The translations under genes were made by a program, and so were the position numbers. Shown here in pieces: positions 5,162-5,256 of a DNA stretch of 5,256 nt. This DNA comes from JBBQXY01 sp051004815 (GTDB lineage: Bacteria > Chloroflexota > Ktedonobacteria > Ktedonobacterales > Ktedonobacteraceae), in NCBI GenBank assembly GCA_051004815.1, contig JBPCJY010000112.1, positions 1 to 5,256 of the forward strand, written 5' to 3'. Numbering within the stretch: the stretch's first letter is position 1; each line of letters starts with the position of its first letter. The notes beneath the pieces are model-generated. The model was not told the origin of the DNA and searched no databases. It saw nothing but the letters and a program-made list of their open reading frames with translations.

Positions 5162-5256
5162 CTTCTACAGCCATTGCTAGCTGTTGGCTGCTTCCCAGCC
5201 GTAGGATGTTGATTGCAGCGTTGGTGTCTCTGTCCAGTTCACAGCCACATACGCAA
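5148..5256 (-). CDS. tnpB: RNA-guided nuclease TnpB/OrfB, C-terminal fragment
   Basis: Only the last 35 complete codons are in the window; the gene continues past 5256. The visible protein starts CVCGCELDRDTNAAINIL, matching the C-terminal zinc finger and RuvC-III block of TnpB (CxxCG, then DRDxNAAxNIL). The aspartate of the third RuvC catalytic motif is in the DRD segment. The first finger cysteine of CxxCG would be the split codon at the edge, which ends in T as TGT would. A tail of about 17 residues ending in EAPCL is encoded partly by the element's hairpin. TnpB is an omega-RNA-guided DNA endonuclease that helps keep IS200/IS605 elements at their sites. The gene is convergent with the debranching-enzyme gene, and the stop codons are 12 nt apart. 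Whether the rest of the gene is intact cannot be seen. Confidence 0.9.
   Translation of the reverse strand, partial: CVCGCELDRDTNAAINILRLGSSQQLAMAVEAPCL

Larger units (their letters stand above)
5132..5256 (-). mobile_element. Right end of an IS200/IS605-family element (truncated by window edge)
   Basis: The end of a minus-strand tnpB is followed on that strand by a subterminal hairpin (5161 down to 5140) and then TCCTTCA before the debranching-enzyme gene. A hairpin just inside the end and no terminal inverted repeats is how IS200/IS605 elements end; they move as single strands through TnpA. The exact tip is not provable here, but TTCA (5136 to 5133 read on the minus strand) resembles the right-end cleavage motifs of this family, placing the boundary near 5132-5133. 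The left end and any tnpA lie beyond 5256. Confidence 0.75.

Overview
The window is most likely chromosomal DNA from a Chloroflexota bacterium, probably of the Ktedonobacteria type. This is inferred from moderate GC, an LL-diaminopimelate aminotransferase, a bacterial/archaeal-type glycogen debranching enzyme, small tandem XRE regulators and an IS200/IS605-type tnpB. No rRNA or other decisive marker is present, so the taxonomy is tentative. All complete genes are on the plus strand; only the truncated transposon gene at the right edge is on the minus strand.

Region 1 (1-1588) is a compact regulatory module. A purine-rich leader (1-80) and a strong bulged hairpin (65-108) lie upstream of a near-consensus sigma-70 promoter (TTGACA, 17-nt spacer, extended -10 TGCTATATT). 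That promoter is overlapped by an 8-bp-arm dyad at the -35 and followed by a smaller dyad at the presumed transcription start. It drives two overlapping paralogous XRE-family helix-turn-helix genes (210-476 and 469-807). After a 49-nt gap filled by a hairpin comes a four-helix membrane protein (857-1588). The layout suggests an autoregulated DNA-binding pair working with a membrane partner.

Region 2 (1589-2984) holds a 146-nt leader with a candidate extended -10 promoter and several complementary segments that could mask the ribosome binding site. It is followed by dapL (1735-2898, GTG start), the aminotransferase that makes LL-diaminopimelate for lysine and peptidoglycan synthesis. The 86-nt gap after it contains another hairpin.

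Region 3 (2985-5135) is a complete glycogen debranching enzyme (amylo-alpha-1,6-glucosidase type) for cytosolic glycogen breakdown. Its stop codon lies 12 nt from the stop of a convergent tnpB. The right end of the IS200/IS605-family element (subterminal hairpin 5140-5161) abuts, and probably supplies part of, the end of the debranching-enzyme gene. The rest of the element is outside the window. If TnpB and its omega RNA are functional, the guide segment would be antisense to the 3' end of the debranching-enzyme gene.

The least-explained parts are the tandem HTH plus membrane-protein module with its dyads, and the transposon/gene junction at 5132-5161. No CRISPR array, tRNA or rRNA was seen.
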